From: an uncultured Clostridia bacterium
GTDB taxonomy: Bacteria > Bacillota > Clostridia > Oscillospirales > Acutalibacteraceae
Length of the DNA stretch: 9,536 nt
NCBI GenBank assembly: GCA_946405475.1
Contig: CAMJHI010000068.1
Coordinates: forward strand, 1 to 9,536
Direction of reading: 5' to 3'
Part shown: one piece after another, positions 7,463 through 9,536 of the stretch
Numbering within the stretch: the first letter of the stretch is position 1
How the letters are laid out: the number at the start of each line of letters is the position of its first letter
The notes under the pieces: generated by a model
Seen by the model: only the letters and a program-made list of their open reading frames with translations
Told to the model about the DNA's origin: nothing
The model's database searches: none
Program-made: the position numbers and the translations under genes

Positions 7463-8065
7463 ATGTTATTTTCAAGAAACAAAGCCCCCGTCGGAACGCC
7501 GGAATACCTGATCGTCGGGCTGGGCAACCCCGGGCGGCAATACGAAACCACGCGCCACAACGCCGGGTTCCTTTGCATGGATCTGCTGGCGGACCGGCTG
7601 GGCGTGAAGATCAACAAGATCAAATTCAAGTCCGTCATCGGCGACGCCGTGATCAGCGGCCGCCGCTGCCTGTTGATGAAGCCGCAGACCTTCATGAACC
7701 TGAGCGGCGAGGCGGTGGAACAATGCTGCAGCTTTTACAAGATCCCGCCCGAACGGGTGATCGTGATCTTTGACGATATTTCGCTGCCCTGTGGCGGGCT
7801 GCGCATTCGCCGCAAGGGGTCCGACGGCGGCCACAACGGCATCAAAAGCATTATCCTGCTGCTCAACAGCGACGCCTTTCCCCGCATCAAGCTGGGCATC
7901 GGCGCCAAGCCGCACCCCGATTACGATCTGGCCGATTACGTGCTGTCGCATTTCGGCAAAGAGGAAGCGGAAGCGATGAAGCAGGCCATGGCCAAGGCGT
8001 GCGACGCACTGGAGCTGATGGTGGACGGCCGCATCGACGACGCCATGAGCAAATTCAGTCATTAA
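7463..8065 (+). CDS. pth: Peptidyl-tRNA hydrolase
   Basis: A 200-residue protein that releases tRNA from peptidyl-tRNAs dropped by stalled ribosomes, an essential recycling step. The family motifs are present: VGLGNPG with Asn22, TRHNAGF with catalytic His32, PQTFMNLSG with Asn79, the FDDISLPCG segment whose Asp104 aligns with the catalytic aspartate, and DGGHNG with Asn125. It is slightly longer than Escherichia coli Pth because about 14 residues precede the first strand; such short leaders occur in clostridial Pth. The start is supported only by a weak GGACGAG at 7448-7454, five bases after the kinase gene stop, so coupling to that gene may help initiation. The mfd start follows its stop after nine bases, the usual Firmicutes pth-mfd order. 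Confidence 0.97.
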   Translation: MLFSRNKAPVGTPEYLIVGLGNPGRQYETTRHNAGFLCMDLLADRLGVKINKIKFKSVIGDAVISGRRCLLMKPQTFMNLSGEAVEQCCSFYKIPPERVIVIFDDISLPCGGLRIRRKGSDGGHNGIKSIILLLNSDAFPRIKLGIGAKPHPDYDLADYVLSHFGKEEAEAMKQAMAKACDALELMVDGRIDDAMSKFSH

Positions 8066-8070
8066 GGAAG
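8064..8070 (+). promoter_or_regulatory. Ribosome-binding site of mfd
   Basis: AAGGAAG overlaps the pth stop codon and ends four bases before the ATG at 8075. It supports 8075 as the original mfd start, although the frame then meets TAG at codon 13. The in-frame ATG at 8156, after that stop, has no comparable site in the 15 bases before it. Confidence 0.6.
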
Positions 8071-8074
8071 ATCT

Positions 8075-9536
8075 ATGTCCTGTTACAGCAAAGCAATTGA
8101 ATCGCTCTTTTAGTACCGGGAGCTTTCCGGGGCAGGCGATCAGAAACGGCTGCCCATGGGGGTTCTCGGCCTTTCTCATATCCACAAAGCGCATTTCATC
8201 CACGCATTATGCGAAGAAAAGAAAAAGAAGGCGCTGGTCATCGTGCCGGATGAGGCGAACGCCACCCGCCTGCAGGGCGACCTGAGCGCCATGGGCACCG
8301 CCGCCTTCGTGCTCCCGGCGGCCGATCTGAGCTTTCGCCCGACGCAGGCGCATTCCCGCGAATACGAGCAGCAGAGGCTGGGCGTGCTGTCCGCCATGCT
8401 CGAGGGCGAGCCGGACGCGGTGATCCTCAGCGCGGAGGCCGCGCTGCAGTTCACCATGCCGCCGCAGGTGCTGCGCCGCAACACCATGGTCATCGGGCAG
8501 GACAGTGAGATCGTCACCGACATGATCGCCGAGGATCTCATCGCCGCCGGTTACGTGCGCAGCGATCTGGTCGAGGGCAAGGGGCAGTTTTCGGTGCGCG
8601 GCGGGCTGATCGATATTTTTCCGCCTTCCGCCCCCAACCCCGTGCGCATCGAGCTGTGGGGCGAAACGGTAGACAACATCGCGTTTTTCGACCCCGAGAC
8701 CCAGCGCCGCACGGAGCAGATCGGCGAGATCCGCATCACCCCGGCCACCAACGTGCTGTTTGAAGACGCCGATTCGCTCATCGCGCTCATTCAAAAGCAG
8801 ATCGCCTCGGTCAAGAGCAAAAACGCCGCCAAGGTGAAGGCGCAGTTGGAGGAGGACATTGAAAAACTGAAAAGCGGCGTTCGCATCGAATCACTCGACC
8901 GCTACATCCCCCTGCTCTACGGCACGGATTCCACCATTTTCGACTACGCGCAGGAGTATCAGCTCATCGTGTGTGAAACCTCCGCGGTCAAGCAGCACGC
9001 GCTCGCGGCGGAAAAGCTGATGCAGGAAGACATCAAGGCCATGTTCGCCGAGGGCGTGCTCTCCAAGGGAATGGACACGTTCTCCATTCCGTTCGACCGG
9101 CTGGTGAGCCTTTATGAAAAGAAAAAAGCGCTGTATTTCGATAACCTCGCCCGGGGCAGCTTCGACACGCCCGTAAAAAATCTGGTGACTGTCACCGCCC
9201 GGCAGCTCCCCCCCTGGAGCGGTCGGCTGGACGATCTGCTGGAGGACGTGCGCCCCGCGCTGGCCAAGGGCGCGAAGGTCGCCGTGCTGGCCGGCACGGA
9301 AAAAGCGGCGCAGGCGCTGCGCGACGAATTGGCGGCGGAAGACGTGAACTGCCTCTTTCTGCCCGTGCCGCCTGCGGCGTTCCCGCCGGGGTGCGTGTGC
9401 GTACTGCCGGGGGGCCTTTCGTTCGGGTTTGACTACCCCGCCGAAAAGACAACGGTCATCACCTACGGCGCGCGGCAGGCGAACCTGTCGCAGCACAAGC
9501 GCAAGCCCAAAAAGAACAAGGCCGCCGCGTTCAACA
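8075..9536 (+). CDS. mfd: Transcription-repair coupling factor Mfd, N-terminal part, with an in-frame TAG at codon 13; cut by the right edge
   Basis: Mfd displaces stalled RNA polymerase at DNA lesions and recruits UvrA. The window holds 487 codons of what should be about 1,150. The UvrB-like region (domains 1 and 2) is clear: a degenerate P-loop region LGLSHIHKAHF (about 30-40), HSREYEQQRL, GQFSVRGGLIDIFP (170-183) and NPVRIELWG. Then come YIPLLYGTDSTIFDY, the domain 3 region, and a basic stretch HKRKPKKNK that normally lies just before the RNA polymerase interacting domain. The helicase domains lie beyond the edge. The ATG at 8075 has a good ribosome-binding site, but codon 13 is TAG (8111-8113), and homology continues in the same frame after it (YREL, then the P-loop region). 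The next in-frame ATG is at 8156 (residue 28) with a poor ribosome-binding site. Product identity is firm; whether the full protein is made is uncertain. Confidence 0.9.
8111..8113 (+). other. mfd: In-frame amber (TAG) codon within mfd
   Basis: TAG is codon 13 of the mfd frame opened at 8075 and sits between codons for Phe and Tyr-Arg-Glu-Leu. Clostridial Mfd proteins, as I remember them, often have a Glu before a Tyr at this spot, so a single G-to-T change (GAG to TAG) at 8111 would explain it. A sequencing error, a true nonsense mutation bypassed from 8156, or UAG read as an amino acid all remain possible. Confidence 0.85.

Noticed and set aside
8097..8285. A 62-codon + strand frame near the mfd start.
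   Set aside because: It is out of frame with mfd, overlaps the conserved Mfd sequence and has a Ser/Arg-rich composition without any motif.

Overview
The window looks like chromosomal DNA from a GC-rich anaerobic Firmicute, most likely a clostridial/Oscillospirales-type gut bacterium. This is inferred from the paired ACT-domain and UPF0210 genes, the pth-mfd order that is usual in Firmicutes, strong G-rich ribosome-binding sites and a strong G/C preference at third codon positions. All nine genes lie on the + strand, closely packed, with no RNA genes, insertion sequences, CRISPR arrays or gene-free stretch above 50 bases.

Region 1 (8-1645) holds a small ACT-domain protein followed by a UPF0210/DUF711 protein. 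This pair is conserved across many Firmicutes and its function is not established. Region 2 (1664-5740) is a compact three-gene cassette: a two-domain aldolase-like protein (DRE-TIM/HMGL-like barrel plus a C-terminal domain), a HAD phosphatase and a thiamine-diphosphate enzyme of the acetolactate-synthase superfamily. The last two junctions overlap (17 and 10 bases), which suggests translational coupling. Hand-sampled third-position G/C is lower in the first two cassette genes than in the flanking genes. Such enzymes are found together in surface-polysaccharide or modified-sugar loci, but no sugar-nucleotide enzyme or glycosyltransferase is present here. Region 3 (5777-9536) is housekeeping: the ribosome-associated ATPase YchF, a small P-loop kinase-like protein, peptidyl-tRNA hydrolase and the start of the transcription-repair coupling factor Mfd, which runs off the right edge.

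Two points deserve attention. The mfd reading frame carries an in-frame TAG at codon 13 (8111-8113), at a place where the surrounding sequence otherwise reads as ordinary Mfd N-terminus. The aldolase/HAD/ThDP cassette is the best candidate here for an undescribed small pathway built on carbon-carbon bond chemistry.
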